Shown here piece by piece: positions 1-23,276 of a DNA stretch of 64,000 bases. Within the stretch, counting starts at the first letter, position 1; every line of letters starts with the position of its first letter. Location of the stretch: assembly GCF_040054535.1 (NCBI RefSeq), contig NC_090797.1:14536501-14600500 (forward strand), written 5' to 3'. Made by a program: the position numbers and the translations under genes. The notes below the pieces were generated by a model that saw only the letters and a list, made by a program, of their open reading frames with translations, was not told the DNA's origin and ran no database searches. This DNA is from Antennarius striatus. Taxonomy: Eukaryota; Chordata; Actinopteri; Lophiiformes; Antennariidae.

Positions 1-349
1 GTGGACACAGGTTGGACAGGGCTTTGTCAGAAAGAAAGAGGGGGGGGTCACTTAGCTAAGCGTCTGTTGTTATTGTCAACAAATTATGTGTGAGTAACCT
101 GGTAACAGCAGTGTTTACATGCAGGATCGTCAGAATCTTAATATCAGGTCGTCAGAGTCACCAAAACATGGTGAGAGCCGGACCGCTAAGCATGTACCCC
201 TCAGGAGGGGTCAGCTCTCCGCCACAAACATTTTTTTACGGGGTACTCTGGGAAATTTGTTTTCATTATCTTTTAATTTTTTTATTTGTGTTTTTAAAAA
301 TCGATCATTAATTTTGAGGTAATTAAAGCCGGCATGTATTGTTGAAAGT
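1..349. other. Upstream flank of RECQL, no gene recognised
   Basis: Non-coding sequence 5' of the RECQL promoter region. Short open frames on both strands have no recognisable protein motif and no splice context. A short T-rich tract lies near 225-300. I see no repeat family that recurs elsewhere in the window. Confidence 0.4.
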
Positions 350-500
350 GGCGTAAACTCGCAGTCAAAAGTCGCGGCTTGTACTTCCGGTAGAAACACC
401 GGTAGGATCACGTGGGAGACAGACCTACCGTAAAGTCTGGGATGACGTGAATGAGTGAACTACCGGAAGCATGCGTTACGAACGCAGCCTTCTCCAGTGA
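350..500 (+). promoter_or_regulatory. Probable RECQL promoter with ETS, E-box and CRE-like motifs
   Basis: This stretch, 310-460 bp upstream of the RECQL start codon, is richer in CpG than its surroundings. It holds an ETS-type CTTCCGG at 384-390 and an opposite-strand-facing ACCGGAAGC at 462-470, an E-box CACGTG at 409-414, and a CRE-like TGACGT at 443-448. Paired ETS sites in a TATA-less, CpG-bearing region are typical of housekeeping promoters. The transcription start was not located, so promoter function is inferred from motif content and position. Confidence 0.45.
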
Positions 501-808
501 ATCTGTTGTTTTGAATGTATCCTACGTTCATTTGGGGTTTTTTTTGCCCTGAACGACTCCGGTAGGCGCCACTGAGCTGAACATATATATTTGCTTTGCA
601 CCAGAATTCTCCGGCTTTAAATTAAACCTAGTTAGCATAAAACTGTATTTTTCAGATGCATTAGGGGAAAAAACCATGGTTGGTATGATATGTCAATGCT
701 GGAGCGTGCTTCCAAACTTGTGTGTAGCCTGACAGGAGAAGAGCAGGGCGAAGAAACACCCTGGAGCAGCACCGAGGAAGTGGATCCGACAACAACGAAG
801 CAGCTTAG

Positions 809-12804
<11,996 letters not shown>

Positions 12805-13086
12805 ACCCTCCCTCTTCAAGAGACGAGGTAACGTCCATCATTCACTATTCACACTGTTCACACTTCCAGGCAAGACTTTCCTAGAATCAAGCTAATTGTC
12901 CTGTAGCCATAATTTGGGTAGAGCTTTATTTGTATCTGTGTCACAATTTCACACAACAGTAGAATACACTTTCCTAAATGATAAATGTGCCAGACTTTTA
13001 TTTTATAAACCCAAGCATTAGTCTGTGAGAAAGAAAATAACAAAGTGATCTGCATTTTATGGTATTTCATCCACCAGTTTTTGTCA

Positions 13087-13092
13087 AATAAA
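13087..13092 (+). terminator. Candidate recql polyadenylation signal
   Basis: AATAAA lies 283 nt after the recql stop codon and is the first canonical hexamer on the + strand after it. It would define a short 3' UTR from 12805 to about 13110. A second AATAAA near 14154 is an alternative. Confidence 0.5.
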
Positions 13093-15119
13093 CAGACCCT
13101 GGTGAAATGTCCACAGGTGAATAAGTTATTGATTACAGGTATTGCAACTAGAAGAAGCAGCTTTTACTGCTAATGATGAAATTGTACGCTGAAATTGAAA
13201 GTTAGTTTGGACAGCTGGTCCTGCTTCAAACACTGAACGTGGATGGATTAGAGACTGAAGGTTTGTCACAAGTTCAACAGCAGCATTTCAGCTGAATGTC
13301 ACCCAAGCCTTTGACTCTGTTGACAAAGGCCAAACACTTTTTTTAACAGCGGCTCTGCTAATGCAGTCATTTTATTGTCACCGATGGGAAAGGCGGTCAG
13401 ATTGAAGGAGGTATTACGGATGCTTTCTATTTTAGTTGTAGATTATTTTAATTTGACAATAAGAAAGTGAGCATCATGATGAGTGACAGACGTGGTGTTT
13501 GACTTGTGCAAATAGGACGATCGACTGCTGTTCACTCGCAGGACTTTTCACGATTGTAGGCCACGTCTGAAGTTAAGGCCATTGATGAGGAGATGAATGT
13601 GATGACTGACCCCGCCCCCGCCCCTCCACCAACAACAGCTGTCCTCCACAGCAAAAACAGACAAACATGTGCAGGATGATGTGAAACCAGTCAGCCAGTC
13701 CAAACAGAGCAGCTGAAGGAAAAACCACTGGGAAAAACTACAAGTCCCATGAATACCTGGGGCAGTCTGTCAAGACAAGAGTCTTCAAGGATCCTCTTCC
13801 TGCTGCTCAGACGGGAAACTCAGACATGGTTCCACATTGGTATCACAGAGCTTCAGGCAGACTTTACCATCACATCACGTTTGTTAGTCACTACTGGCTG
13901 CTGTCTCCATTTCCCTTCAGTGTCTTTAAATGTTCTTTACTTTACTTTTATACCTCAACAGTTTTGCTGCCAACAGATGAATGGTTTCACGATCGTGTTG
14001 TGAAGTTTTGAAGTTTGATATAATGATGTGAGCTTATATTTAAAAAAAAATCCTGAATAGAGAACCATTTAAGATGTTTTGGTGTGCTTGATGTTTTGCA
14101 CTGAATGGAAGTGAGAGAACTTCACGTAAGAGCAGTGGAATTATTGAGAAAGCAATAAATTCATGTTTATTCCCTGCTTCTGTGAAGATTTCCTGGTTTT
14201 GTCTGTTTATTCATCACAGCTGGCTGAGTTACCTTCAGTCACAGCAACATGTCTAACCGCTATAGATCAGTCTGACATCGCTCACAGCCACCAGCAGATA
14301 ATCTGCTTTATAACTGCAGAACAGAGCAATGCTCCTTGGTCTAAGAATTTTAAGAACAAGATCTGGTCTCAACTGATGTTATATCCATCCGCCAACACGT
14401 GGGAAAGCACGAGATGCGGTCTCAGCTGATGTGTCCATTTAGGTTGATACTCATTTCAGACGAGTATCCAGTACGGATAAAGCATTTTTGACGAGTACGA
14501 GCATGATGCGAGTAAAATCCGTCAATACTCATGCTCTTGCTGAAGGAAAATCTTCCTCACCAACGGTCCCCCAATCTTTTTTGCGAGGTTTCATATTATT
14601 AATTCAAATTCTTTTCACGGACCGGTCTTCATTTGCTCGATAATCGTTAATGACACCAGGACAGCTGTAGTCTAATAATAAATCATCAGCAATGGTTTTA
14701 TGTGAAATGCAGACATCAACAGACAAAAAAATACCTTTTTTTCATAAATTTATATTCAACATCTCTGTAAATGAACTAATTGTAAGAAATAATCATATTA
14801 AAAACTCGATGGAAGTTACTGCACTGTTGAGGTTTATTTTTAAATATAGCGACTTACTATCAGTGCATTCAACGTAGGAGAAATACGGATCATTTCCAAT
14901 TAAACGGTGAACAAGTCAATCAGATAATAATAATTACAATAATAAGAATTAGTGGTTGTGGAGCTCTGATCTAAGGGTAACGGGAGACAATGACACTTGA
15001 AGTGTGTTCTGGACGTCCGGTCTACTCCAGTTTGGTTTTCTTTACGGTCACTGCAGAAAATCCCACTTCACAGAGACAGGAGGTTGGAAATGGAAACAGG
15101 GTGTAAGATACTTTTTGGG
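13093..15119. other. Intergenic region downstream of recql, no gene recognised
   Basis: Open frames of 60-90 codons (for example 13749-14003 and 14163-14429) lack homology I recognise, exon-intron structure or codon bias. Part may be an extended recql 3' UTR if the AATAAA near 14154 is used. No repeat family shared with the rest of the window is visible until 15120. Confidence 0.4.
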
Positions 15120-15313
15120 TGATACCTGAGTGCCTTGTGAGGGTGCCCCTGGTGGGGTAGTGTGGCGTGACTGCCGGCTTTTTTTCGGCGATCTTGTTTT
15201 TAACCAATATTAATATTAATCCATATACAAGGCGCATCGGATTATAAAGCGCACTACGAGATTATGTGAAAATTATAGGCATTTAGGTGCGCCTTATAGT
15301 GCTGAAAATACTG
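15120..15313. mobile_element. MITE family 1, right-end fragment
   Basis: Matches the terminal part of the 25.3-26.3 kb copy, including AATATTAATATTAATC and the inverted terminus ending GAAAATACTG, followed by TA. The left end is missing. It abuts the RTE LINE fragment that follows. Confidence 0.7.
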
Positions 15314-15315
15314 TA

Positions 15316-16855
15316 CGTTGAAGAGTTGATGAACGAAGAATATGAGAGAGACTAGAAGACGTGACTGTTGTGGACCAGGATGCAACAAAGATCAGTCAGG
15401 ACAAAGTGAGGAGGGCATTGAAGAGGATGAAGAGTGGAAAGGAGGTCGGTCCTGATGATATACTGTACCTGTGGAGGTTTGGAAGTGTCTAGGAGAGGTG
15501 GCAGTAGAGTTTCTGACTGGGTTCAACAGCATCTTAGATAGTGAGAAGATGCCTGAGGAATGGAGGAGAAGTGTGCTGGTGCCTATTTTTAAGACCAAGG
15601 GAGATGTGCAGAGTTGTGGCAACTACAGAGGAATAAAGCTGATGAGGCATACAATGAAGTTATGTGAAAGAGTAGTGGATGCGAGAGTAAGGACAGAAGT
15701 GAGCATTTGTGAGTAGCAGTATGTTCTCTTGCCAAAAAGAATACTACAGATGCAGTATTTGCTTTGAGGATGTTGATAGAGAAGTACAGAGAAGGCCAGA
15801 GGGAGCTGCATTGTGTTTTTGTAGATCTGGAGAAAGCTGATGACAGGGTGCCCAGAGAGGAACTGTGGTATTGTATGAGGAAGTCTGGAGTGGCAGAGAA
15901 GTATGTTAGAGCGGTGCAGGACATGTATGAGGACTGTAAGACAGTGGTGAGGTGTGTGTAGGTGTGACAGAGGAGTTCAAGGTGGAGGTGGGACTGCATC
16001 AGGGATCAGCTCTGAGCCCCTTCTTGTTGCTATGGTGATGGACAGGCTGACAGACGAGGTTAGACAGGAATCTCCATGGACTATGATGTTTGCAGATGAC
16101 ATTGTGATCTGCAGTGAGAGCAGGGAACAGGTGGAGGAGAAGCTAGAGAGGTGGAGGTTTGTCCTGGAAAGGAGAGGAATGAAGGTTAGCCGCAGTAAGA
16201 CAGAGTACATGTGTGTGAATGAGAGGGACCCAAGTGGAAGAGTGAGGCTACAGGGAGAAGAGATCAACAAGGTGGAGGATTTTAAGTACTTAGGCTCAAC
16301 AGTCCAGAGCAATGGAGAGTGTGGAAAAGAGGTGAAGAAGCGTGTCCAGGCAGGATGGAACGGGTGGAGGAAAGTGTCAGGTGTGATGTGTGATAGAAGA
16401 GTTTCAGCTAAAATGAAAGGAAAGGTGTACAAAACTGTGGTGAGACCAGCGATGTTGTTTGGTCTAGAGACAGTGTCACTGAGGAAAAGACAGGAGACAG
16501 AGCTGGAGGTAGCAGAGATGAAGATGCTGAGGTTCTCTCTGGGAGTGACCAGGATGGATAGGATCAGGAATGAGTACATCAGAGGGACAGCACATGTTAG
16601 AGGTTCTGGAGATAAAGTCAGAGAGGCCAGACTGAGATGGTTTGGACATGTCCAGAGGAGAGATAGTGAATATATTGGTAGAAGGATGCTGAGTTCTGAA
16701 CTGCCAGGCAGGAGGCCTAGAGGAAGACCAAAGAGGAGGTTTATGGATGTAGTGAAAGAGGACATGAAGGTAGTTGGTGTGAGAAAGGAGGATGCAGAAG
16801 ACAGAGTTAGATGGAGGCAACATGTTGTACAAAGTTGTTGAAAGATAAAACAAAT
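15316..16855 (+). mobile_element. RTE-clade LINE, 5'-truncated reverse transcriptase copy
   Basis: Encodes the RT domain from about the palm entry (WKCLGEVAVEF, EEWRRSVLVP) through [10 protein letters not shown], the catalytic FADD at 16089-16100 and the C-terminal RPRGRPKRRFMD end. The frame is broken at about 15710 (stop) and about 15955 (frameshift). The longest piece, 15954-16841, is 295 codons. It is a near relative of the 36.6-39.3 kb copy. The YxDD-type box is present, but the endonuclease is absent and the frame is disrupted, so it is inactive. Confidence 0.88.
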
Positions 16856-17244
16856 GTTGGCTAGTTTGTTTACAAGCTCAGGAGCTTTGAATTGAGAAGG
16901 TTCAGAAATGTTCTTTGTGTGTCAGATTAAAAGAAGTATATGTTCTGAATACATAATTGTTCCCTCAGCAAGACAGCTGTGTCTGAATATTGGACATGTT
17001 ATTAATAAAAATATGTTCCTGCTGTGCGTTTATGAGTATGTCAATTTTTTCAGTACATTTATACTTCAGTGTTATCAGCACCTGTGTTCTAACTCTTCGA
17101 GCTGATATCATTCATATTCCTATTCAAAATAAATACTTCAATCACAATTATAATTTTATCCAGATATTTTATTTGCAGTACTTAATTAGAATAAGTGATA
17201 TCAAGTTCATACTGAAGCTTGTTATAGAGTTGCTATAGTTAATT

Positions 17245-17325
17245 ATATCAATCAATTGATCAACTTTTATTTATAAAGGGCCTCAACACTTCGGGCTTAA
17301 TCAGACATTTCAAAGCACTTATATT
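17245..17325 (-). mobile_element. (TGAT)n-tailed retroelement 3' end, short copy
   Basis: The plus strand reads ATCAATCAATTGATCAAC, then TTTTATTTATAAAGGGCC and ATTTCAAAGCACTT, the reverse complement of the 8.9 and 47.5 kb termini. Confidence 0.65.
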
Positions 17326-17514
17326 GTATATAGGTAATTCTGTGTTTTTGTTCCACATGTATTTGTAATCAAACACCATTTAATCTGGAATTACTACCAT
17401 GTGTAGCTGGAACATTTGATCATTCTATAGAGGCAGGTATCCAAAGGTTGACAATAAATAGTAAGAAACAAGAAACGAAGGATGAATGAATATTCATGCA
17501 TACATGACTTACTA

Positions 17515-17745
17515 ATTTGATTACATTTGTGGGAAGTTATTACAATTTCAGAAGCTGAAGCTTCTTACCATCCCACAAATGTAATAAATTCGCGCAAACG
17601 TAATAATTATTACGTTTGTGGTAAGCGACATTTGTAGTAAAGATAATATTTGTAGGATTATTACATTTAAAGCTGCATTTTTTAATATGTTTGTGGGATT
17701 ATTACATTTCTGGGAGTTATTACGTTTGTGGGGCTAATAAACCTA
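17515..17745. repeat. Palindromic repeat built on an ATTACATTTGTGGG motif
   Basis: The word ATTAC(A/G)TTTGTGGG and its reverse complement CCCACAAATGTAAT recur at least six times in both orientations in 230 bp, so the single strand can fold extensively. The structure resembles a small MITE with internal duplications. No transposase is present. Confidence 0.65.
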
Positions 17746-18357
17746 TTCTGGGTCATATGTGACCCCGCTCGTGGAGGAGTGGGTTAGTGATACAAAAACT
17801 AATTTTTTGAAAATAATTCATTACATTGTAAAAATGAAAATGGCCTCATGTCAGAGACATATTTTATGAGGACTACCTGGAATATTACTATATTACAAGC
17901 TTTTATTTTGAAGCTGCTGAAGAAAAGCAACCAATGGGGTCATGCCTGCCCCCTCAAGTGCATCCTAGGGTTAATAGCTGGATCTAACGAGATTATATTA
18001 ACATCTATTCTCAGCTCTAGCAGGGTCTGACGATCACACACCAGTAGAGTGTTAACAGTATATGTATAAACTGAGAGAAATAACAGAGACACACACAACA
18101 GTTTGAGCAGCTGACGATTTGCCCGATGCACTGGTGCCATCTTAGAACATCCATAGAACGCTGGCCACAAGAAACTGGTCCAACATCTTGCTGCTGAAGG
18201 ATCACAGCTTCTCAGGAAGTAGAGTCTGCTCATCGCCTTCCTGTGTTGGATTTCCAAACCAGTCTACTACTGATCCTAACGCCCAGGTACTTGTAGTCCT
18301 CCCCCTCCTCCACATCTTCTCCCAGAATGCACAGTGGCTGTGACGTGCTCCTCTTTC

Positions 18358-18560
18358 TCAATCAATCAATCAATCAAGTTTTATTTATAAAGGACTTAAT
18401 CACGTCAATAGACATTTCAAAGCACTTTAACAGAAAAAAACAACAACAGAACCCTCCAGAGCGGGAGTCGGGAAAATTCCCACATCGAGGAAGAAACTCC
18501 GGGCAGGACACAGACTCTGGTGGCCGGCCATCTGCCTTGACCAGTCAGGTGGAAAAGAAA
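18358..18560 (-). mobile_element. (TGAT)n-tailed retroelement 3' end
   Basis: The plus strand starts with four CAAT units (rest of the tail), then GTTTTATTTATAAAGG, ATTTCAAAGCACTTTAAC, AGGAAGAAACTCCGGGCAGG and GGTGGCCGGCCATCTGCC. This matches the 47.4-47.6 and 55.1-55.3 kb copies inverted. Confidence 0.75.
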
Positions 18561-18821
18561 TACAATGATGATAAGGACAGGTTAAAGGGACAGTAAAGTG
18601 AATTTTAAGTGACTTATATGTAGTTCATCATTATGAAAAATAGAAGAAAAGAGAAATGTTATATGTGTAGCATCATCTTGTTGGTCAGAAAAGCTTAAAA
18701 TGTGCGCCACAGCAGCTTCCGCATTCAGTGGTCACGTGGGCGTCATACGTCACTGGCGCCCAACTTAGCTTGGCAGCCATAAGAAACAATGCAATTCTAG
18801 ACGCAATTAACTCCAAAAATA

Positions 18822-19015
18822 TCATGGTTACCTGCACGGTGAACGGTTGTGAACATTAAGAAGACACAAAGACAAGGACCTGTCGTTCCTTAGAATACCT
18901 TCTGGGAAGCTCGGAAGGAGATGGAGAGCACTGATAAACCGGGTCAATATGACCCAGGATCCGAGGATCTTCATGAACACTTTACCTCGGAGGATTCCCA
19001 GAGAGATTTGAAGGT
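18822..19015 (+). pseudogene. THAP zinc-finger domain remnant
   Basis: From an ATG at 18823 the text reads MVTC..NGC, then after a stop and frame shift KDLSFLRIPSG and RRWRALINR, then in a third frame HEHFTSED. That order (C..C near the start, FHRIP-like, W..I.R, then EHFTSED) is the THAP DNA-binding domain layout used by THAP proteins and P-element-type transposases. At least two frame breaks show it is dead. It may be the remnant of a THAP-bearing DNA transposon rather than of a host gene. Confidence 0.5.
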
Positions 19016-20009
19016 AAGATCGTTTTTGGACAACCCACAGTATTTACTCCGAATTCCCAAGGTTTAGTGGATAATTAATGTCTGGAGCTACTGGAGAGAT
19101 TGTATAAATGGTTTTATGACCAGATTATTGCACGATTATGGCACTCACAAAACGTAAAAAGTGATAGACAGGTCATTTTACTGAGAAGATCTGTGACACT
19201 GAAGTAAAACACACAAAAACAGCATGTCAGGCACTGATCATTATACATTCATAAATACAAGACATATTAATATAAACTAGAGTTGTCATTAATTCAACAA
19301 AATCCACCAGTAACGAATGGCGGCTAGCTCAATGCTAACATAATATGGAAAATCCCTATGACGGGGTAGCGCGTTAGCATTGGTAGCATGGTTAACTTTT
19401 CCATACACACAGTAAACCCAAACGGGACATTATAACTAGTTGGATACCTCTGTCAGAATGTGATTCAGATGAAGACACCTGGGGTGAGTCGCTAGATGGT
19501 TTACTATCTTCCATGCAGTACATATTCCCCAACATGTATTTGGTTAATTCAAAGCACAATTACGCTCCATGGATGACTGCATGATGGCACGGAGGAAGAA
19601 AAGGAAGCAGGACCCCAGCCGATGGGTAGATGAAGGGTGATACTGGTGGGATTAGAGATGCAGGTCTACAGCAGGTGGATATGCAACCAAAATGGGCACA
19701 ATTTCGAGCCATGTAATAGATAATGACTTCCAAACAGCTACTATGAACCAATTGTGTTCACAGGTTGGGGACTACCGATTTCTTTGTTTTGGAAGATCAT
19801 AAAAATTTTACCACATTCATTCGTTGTCTTTAAGTGTTTCTCTAATTGTGTAGAATGTTCCTTTGGTGGGTTTAACCCTGGAGGAGTTAACAACTCACAG
19901 ACCCACACAGATTGACAACTCAACCGCTCTCATTCCCTGTCTAAATGCTCTTTCAATATGCCTGACTTTTTGGTGGGGTATCTCCTGCAGGAGTTACCCC
20001 ATATAGAAT

Positions 20010-20222
20010 GACAGCCATACCACTCTCACACTCATTCACACCTACAGGCAATTTAGAATCTCCAATTCACCTGTGTTGCATGTTTTTGGTGGTGGGAGGA
20101 AGCCAGAGAACCCAGGCAGACACGGGAGAACATGCAAACTCCTCACAGAAAGGCCCTCAGTCGGATTTGAACTGGAGACCTTCTTGTCGTGAGGCTACAG
20201 CGCTACCCACTGCGCCACCCAG
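20010..20222 (-). mobile_element. tRNA-derived SINE (family B)
   Basis: The head on the - strand reads TGGGTGGCGCAGTGGGTAGC, with a box B-like segment at plus 20163-20172. GGGAGGAAGCC and TTCACACCTA blocks of the body follow. The 3' part is missing. Confidence 0.7.
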
Positions 20223-20404
20223 CATGAGGAAGGTTGTTCAAACTATTATCATTGTTTTGGAAGCATCTCAAGAAAACAGTGTGTTTGTTATTCGTACTGT
20301 AGCAGGAATGAGGATCAACAACTGTAGTAGTTCAGTGACTAGGGGAAATTTGGGTTGAATTGAAATGTGAAGAAAAACAAGATTCTCTTGAAATGATAAA
20401 GAAA

Positions 20405-20665
20405 AAGGAAGCAGACTTTTCAGCCTCCTGCCATCAGGGAGGAGACTGCAGAGTCTCGGGCCAAAACTAGCAGCCCAAGAACAGTTTCCTTTACCAGGCA
20501 GTCAGGACGCTCAACTCCCTCTCTGCTCTGCCCCCTGCCACAGCTTTGAATTCTACCCTCACCCCCCGGCACCTGAGTATCTCTCTCTCCTCCCGTCAAC
20601 TCAGGGACTGCTCACACGTCACTTCCCCTACGGGATTAAAGAGTATATAGAGATGTTTACCCTCC
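20405..20665 (+). mobile_element. LINE 3' end (C-terminal reading frame and tail)
   Basis: A conceptual frame contains CCATCAGGGAGGAGACTGCA (LLPSGRRLQS-like), typical of the C terminus of fish CR1/L2/Rex1-group LINEs. It is followed by a 3' UTR with CTTCCCCTACGGGATTAAAG, the tail seen at several other places in the window. The clade is not resolved. Confidence 0.5.
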
Positions 20666-20689
20666 CTTTGTGTTTCGTCTTATACTTTG

Positions 20690-21045
20690 GGTTGTACTGC
20701 TTGTTGTACTGCCTGTTGTACTGTCTGTTGTACTACCTGTGCTGTACTGCCTGTGTTGTACTGCCTGTTGTACTACCTGTGTTGTACTGCCTGTGTTGTA
20801 CTGCCTTTTGTACTGCCTGTGTTGTACTACCTGTGTTGTACCGCCTATGTTGTACTGCCTGTGTTGTACTGCCTGTTGTACTACCTATGTTGTACTGCCT
20901 GTTGTACTGCCTATGTTGTACTGCCTGTTGTACTACCTGTGTTGTACTTCCTGTTGTACTGCCTATGTTGTGCTGCCGGTTGTATTGCCTGTGTTGTACT
21001 GCCTGTTGTACTGCCTGTGTTGTACTGTGCCGTATGTCGTGTATA
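20690..21045 (+). repeat. TGTTGTACTGCC minisatellite
   Basis: About 25 units that alternate between 12 and 15 nt, built on GTTGTACTGCCTGT with C/A and G/T variants. It follows the LINE tail directly, so it probably grew from LINE 3' UTR sequence. All three forward frames are open by composition only. The cysteine- and leucine-rich translations are not proteins. Confidence 0.9.
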
Positions 21046-21200
21046 AATGGTACATTTGACAATAAAGCTGACTTTGAAAAGTTAAACAGTTATGGAAGTC
21101 ATTCTTTTTATCAGTTTAAAATGTATTTTTATGATCACAAAAAGCGTGCTGGGTTTTTTCCTAAAGGTTCTTTGAAACAGGTGAACCAATGCATGCGATT

Positions 21201-21274
21201 TGGCCAGTATGGGGATTGAACCCATGACCTTGGCGTTATTAGCACCACGCTCTAACCAGCTGAGCTAACCAGCC
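21201..21274 (-). tRNA. tRNA-Ile, anticodon AAU
   Basis: The 74-nt - strand sequence starts GGCTGGTTAGCTCAGCTGGT, has the anticodon loop CTAATAA (anticodon AAT), a T arm with GGGTTCAATCCCC, and discriminator A. The acceptor stem pairs over seven positions with two G-U wobbles. Box A (TAGCTCAGCTGG) and box B (GGTTCAATCC) are intact. No intron or encoded CCA is present. No immediate oligo-T run follows, so termination may lie further downstream. Confidence 0.9.
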
Positions 21275-21480
21275 TTCAGCAATCTTCAATAGATGCAGAT
21301 GAAAAGCTGTAGAGGTTTGTTCACAGCCCATATATACAAGTTTCATCAGAAAAGACTTAATTTTACTGACTAATATTCTTAGAAGTGAGACGACTTTTAA
21401 TTCATCAATCCATCCTCACTTTGTTGACTCCTTGGTTTCAAGTCTAAAAAGTATCTTCGTTAAACAGAAATTTCTATATT

Positions 21481-21554
21481 TGGCCAGTATGGGGTTTGAA
21501 CCCATGACTTTGGTGTTATTAGCACCACTCTCTAACCAACTGAGCTAACCTGCA
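21481..21554 (-). pseudogene. Decayed tRNA-Ile(AAU) copy
   Basis: The same strand and order as the gene 206 bp away: anticodon loop CTAATAA, T arm GGGTTCAAACCCC, and 3' ACTGGCCA are retained. The 5' acceptor strand reads TGCAGGT and mispairs at positions 1 and 4 against the unchanged 3' strand. It is best read as a local duplicate with a failing acceptor stem. Confidence 0.7.
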
Positions 21555-21734
21555 TTGGTTTTAGTTTGTGTTTTAAGACATTTTAAATAAAATGGTCTAG
21601 GCCTATCATTCATTCATCTGAGTTCATAGCTACAAAGGAAGGAGTCAAAAATATTTCTTCCACAAAATTCAAAAATATTTGGAAAACTATGAATGTACAT
21701 ATGAAGGTATGACATTATTTTCTGCAGCTTCTTA

Positions 21735-21880
21735 CACTTTTTGGGTGTTACAGGGTTTTCTGGAGCCTATCCCTGCAGCCTACAGGTGAAAAGCATGAGA
21801 CATTTGCGTCCGTCTCTGTTGAACTGCTGAGCCACACCAAATACAGACATCTATTCACACACACTCAGGACCGCAGGCGC
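21735..21880 (-). mobile_element. SINE family B fragment
   Basis: The block GGAGCCTATCCCTGCAGCC and the adjacent text match the 3' body of the family B SINE copies at 3.7 and 25.5 kb in the same orientation. It is heavily diverged and has no head. Confidence 0.4.
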
Positions 21881-21938
21881 AAAAAAAGGCGCACCAGATT
21901 TTTTTCCCTAGACGCACCGGTGCTCCCAAAAATATTTG

Positions 21939-22722
21939 CAGTATTATCCACACTATTAGGCGCACTGGACTATAAGGTGCACCATCAATACTTTGTGCGT
22001 CCTATAATTTATTTCATATATAAGGCGCACCAGATTATAAGGCGCACACAATAAAAATTAAAATTTATTTGATGAACTGCAGCGGCTGTAGTTGTGCAAT
22101 CCGTCCACTAGATAAAGCCACTCTGCTCAAGCAGTCATGATTGCATTTATGACTTGCTGACTACCTTTGAATGGCCCCTATTGTTATGTCAATAAGCCAT
22201 TAAGAGCCTCATCAAGGAAACCTGATCACTTGATCACTTTGCCATCTTAGAAAGAAGTCAACACGTATGGGCTTTTTCCTTAGTTGCTGAGATTTACAGA
22301 TAAAAGTAGTACAAAATACTGTAGTTAATAACTATCTAAAAACATAGTAAAATTCAATTTCATTTCTATAGCGCCAAATCCAAACAGAAGTCTATATAGA
22401 GGTGGTCTAAAGACGTTTCTCAACCCTATTTCCAGAAAGCCAAGCAGTGGAGAGGAAAAAAGCAGAACAGGGTGGATTATTTCCTGATCTGAAGTTTGAA
22501 ACAGTTAAGCTCCAGCATTCATCTTGGTTTATTAAATCTTTTTTCGATCGATCGGTAGTCCATTCGAAGGTGAGGTGCAGCTATTTGCTGCTGTGTGTCC
22601 TAAATCAGTTTTTAACCTGTTTTTAATGTCAGGCTGCTTATTTACTGGCAAATGCGGCGTTCTGTTTTATTCATAGAACTGACTTTAACGTCGGTGCCAG
22701 ATAGAATACACAAGCCTAGAAT
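21939..22722. mobile_element. MITE family 1, long variant lacking the right end
   Basis: Begins CAGTATTATCCACACTATTA with a second internal GGCGCACCAGATTATAAGG motif. It then shares GATCGATCGGTAGTCCA and GGCAAATGC through AAGCCTA with the copy at 54.18-54.77 kb. The interior extends beyond that of the 0.96-kb copies, suggesting a longer family member. Confidence 0.6.
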
Positions 22723-22769
22723 TTTCCAGTGACTTAGTGCCACAAGAACAGGAAAAACCTTCACACACA

Positions 22770-23080
22770 TGAAATGTTTGGGCTTACTCTCCCTCCTTAT
22801 AAATATGAGAGAGTTTGTTTGAGGCGAGAAGAATAATGGTACCAGAGATCTCATCGCTTTAGGTAAGTTTTGTTAAATTGTCTGTTTGCATCTTTGATGA
22901 TACTGTTGGGCCTATCCTCAACCCACGTATGATTTGAATTGACAAACACATATTTGAACTTATGTACTTTGTGCTGTCTTAAGGAAACCTCTCTCCACCA
23001 CAGTAACATGATATTTATTGCTCTTAAAGGTTTACTAGTGATTTCAGGGTACCAATGATTGTGGTGGAAAGACATAAAAT
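22770..23080. repeat. LTR-like dispersed repeat, copy 1
   Basis: Shares about 250 nt with 62.68-62.93 kb in the same orientation, including TTTGATGATACTGTTG, GTATGATTTGAATTGACAAA and AACCTCTCTCCACCACA. A TATA-like TATAAATATGAG lies near its start. No internal retroviral-type coding region lies beside either copy. It could be a solo LTR or a DNA element. Confidence 0.45.
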
Positions 23081-23270
23081 GAGGTCAGCTTGATTATTCC
23101 TTGTAATTTTTTTTTTTTTGGAACCGACATAATGGAGAACGACATAACTTCAGGTATACCTGTACAGAGCTGGGTGGGACAGCGATGCTGCCACATTCAG
23201 AAAAGACAAACAGAGCAAATTACAAAAGCACACCAAGTGAATTAGAATTGTCTGTAGCAATTTAGTAAAC

Positions 23271-23276
23271 TTTATT
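23271..23276 (-). terminator. Candidate large1 polyadenylation signal
   Basis: AATAAA on the - strand, 695 nt beyond the large1 stop codon. The interval 23277-23970 has no interspersed repeat that I recognise and would be the 3' UTR. Confidence 0.5.

Noticed and set aside
13561..14011. Possible downstream gene exon (Pro-rich frame and 84-codon frame)
   Set aside because: No splice-consistent partner exon, no recognised domain, and ordinary base composition. Kept as unassigned intergenic DNA.
15977..16765. 262-codon antisense open frame; a similar one lies at 38450-39343
   Set aside because: Both are the antisense strand of the RTE LINE reverse transcriptase. The real coding sense is +, with RT motifs.
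20653..21219. 188-codon cysteine/leucine-rich open frame
   Set aside because: It is the translation of the TGTTGTACTGCC minisatellite. All three frames are open because the unit lacks stops, and it has no start context or homology.
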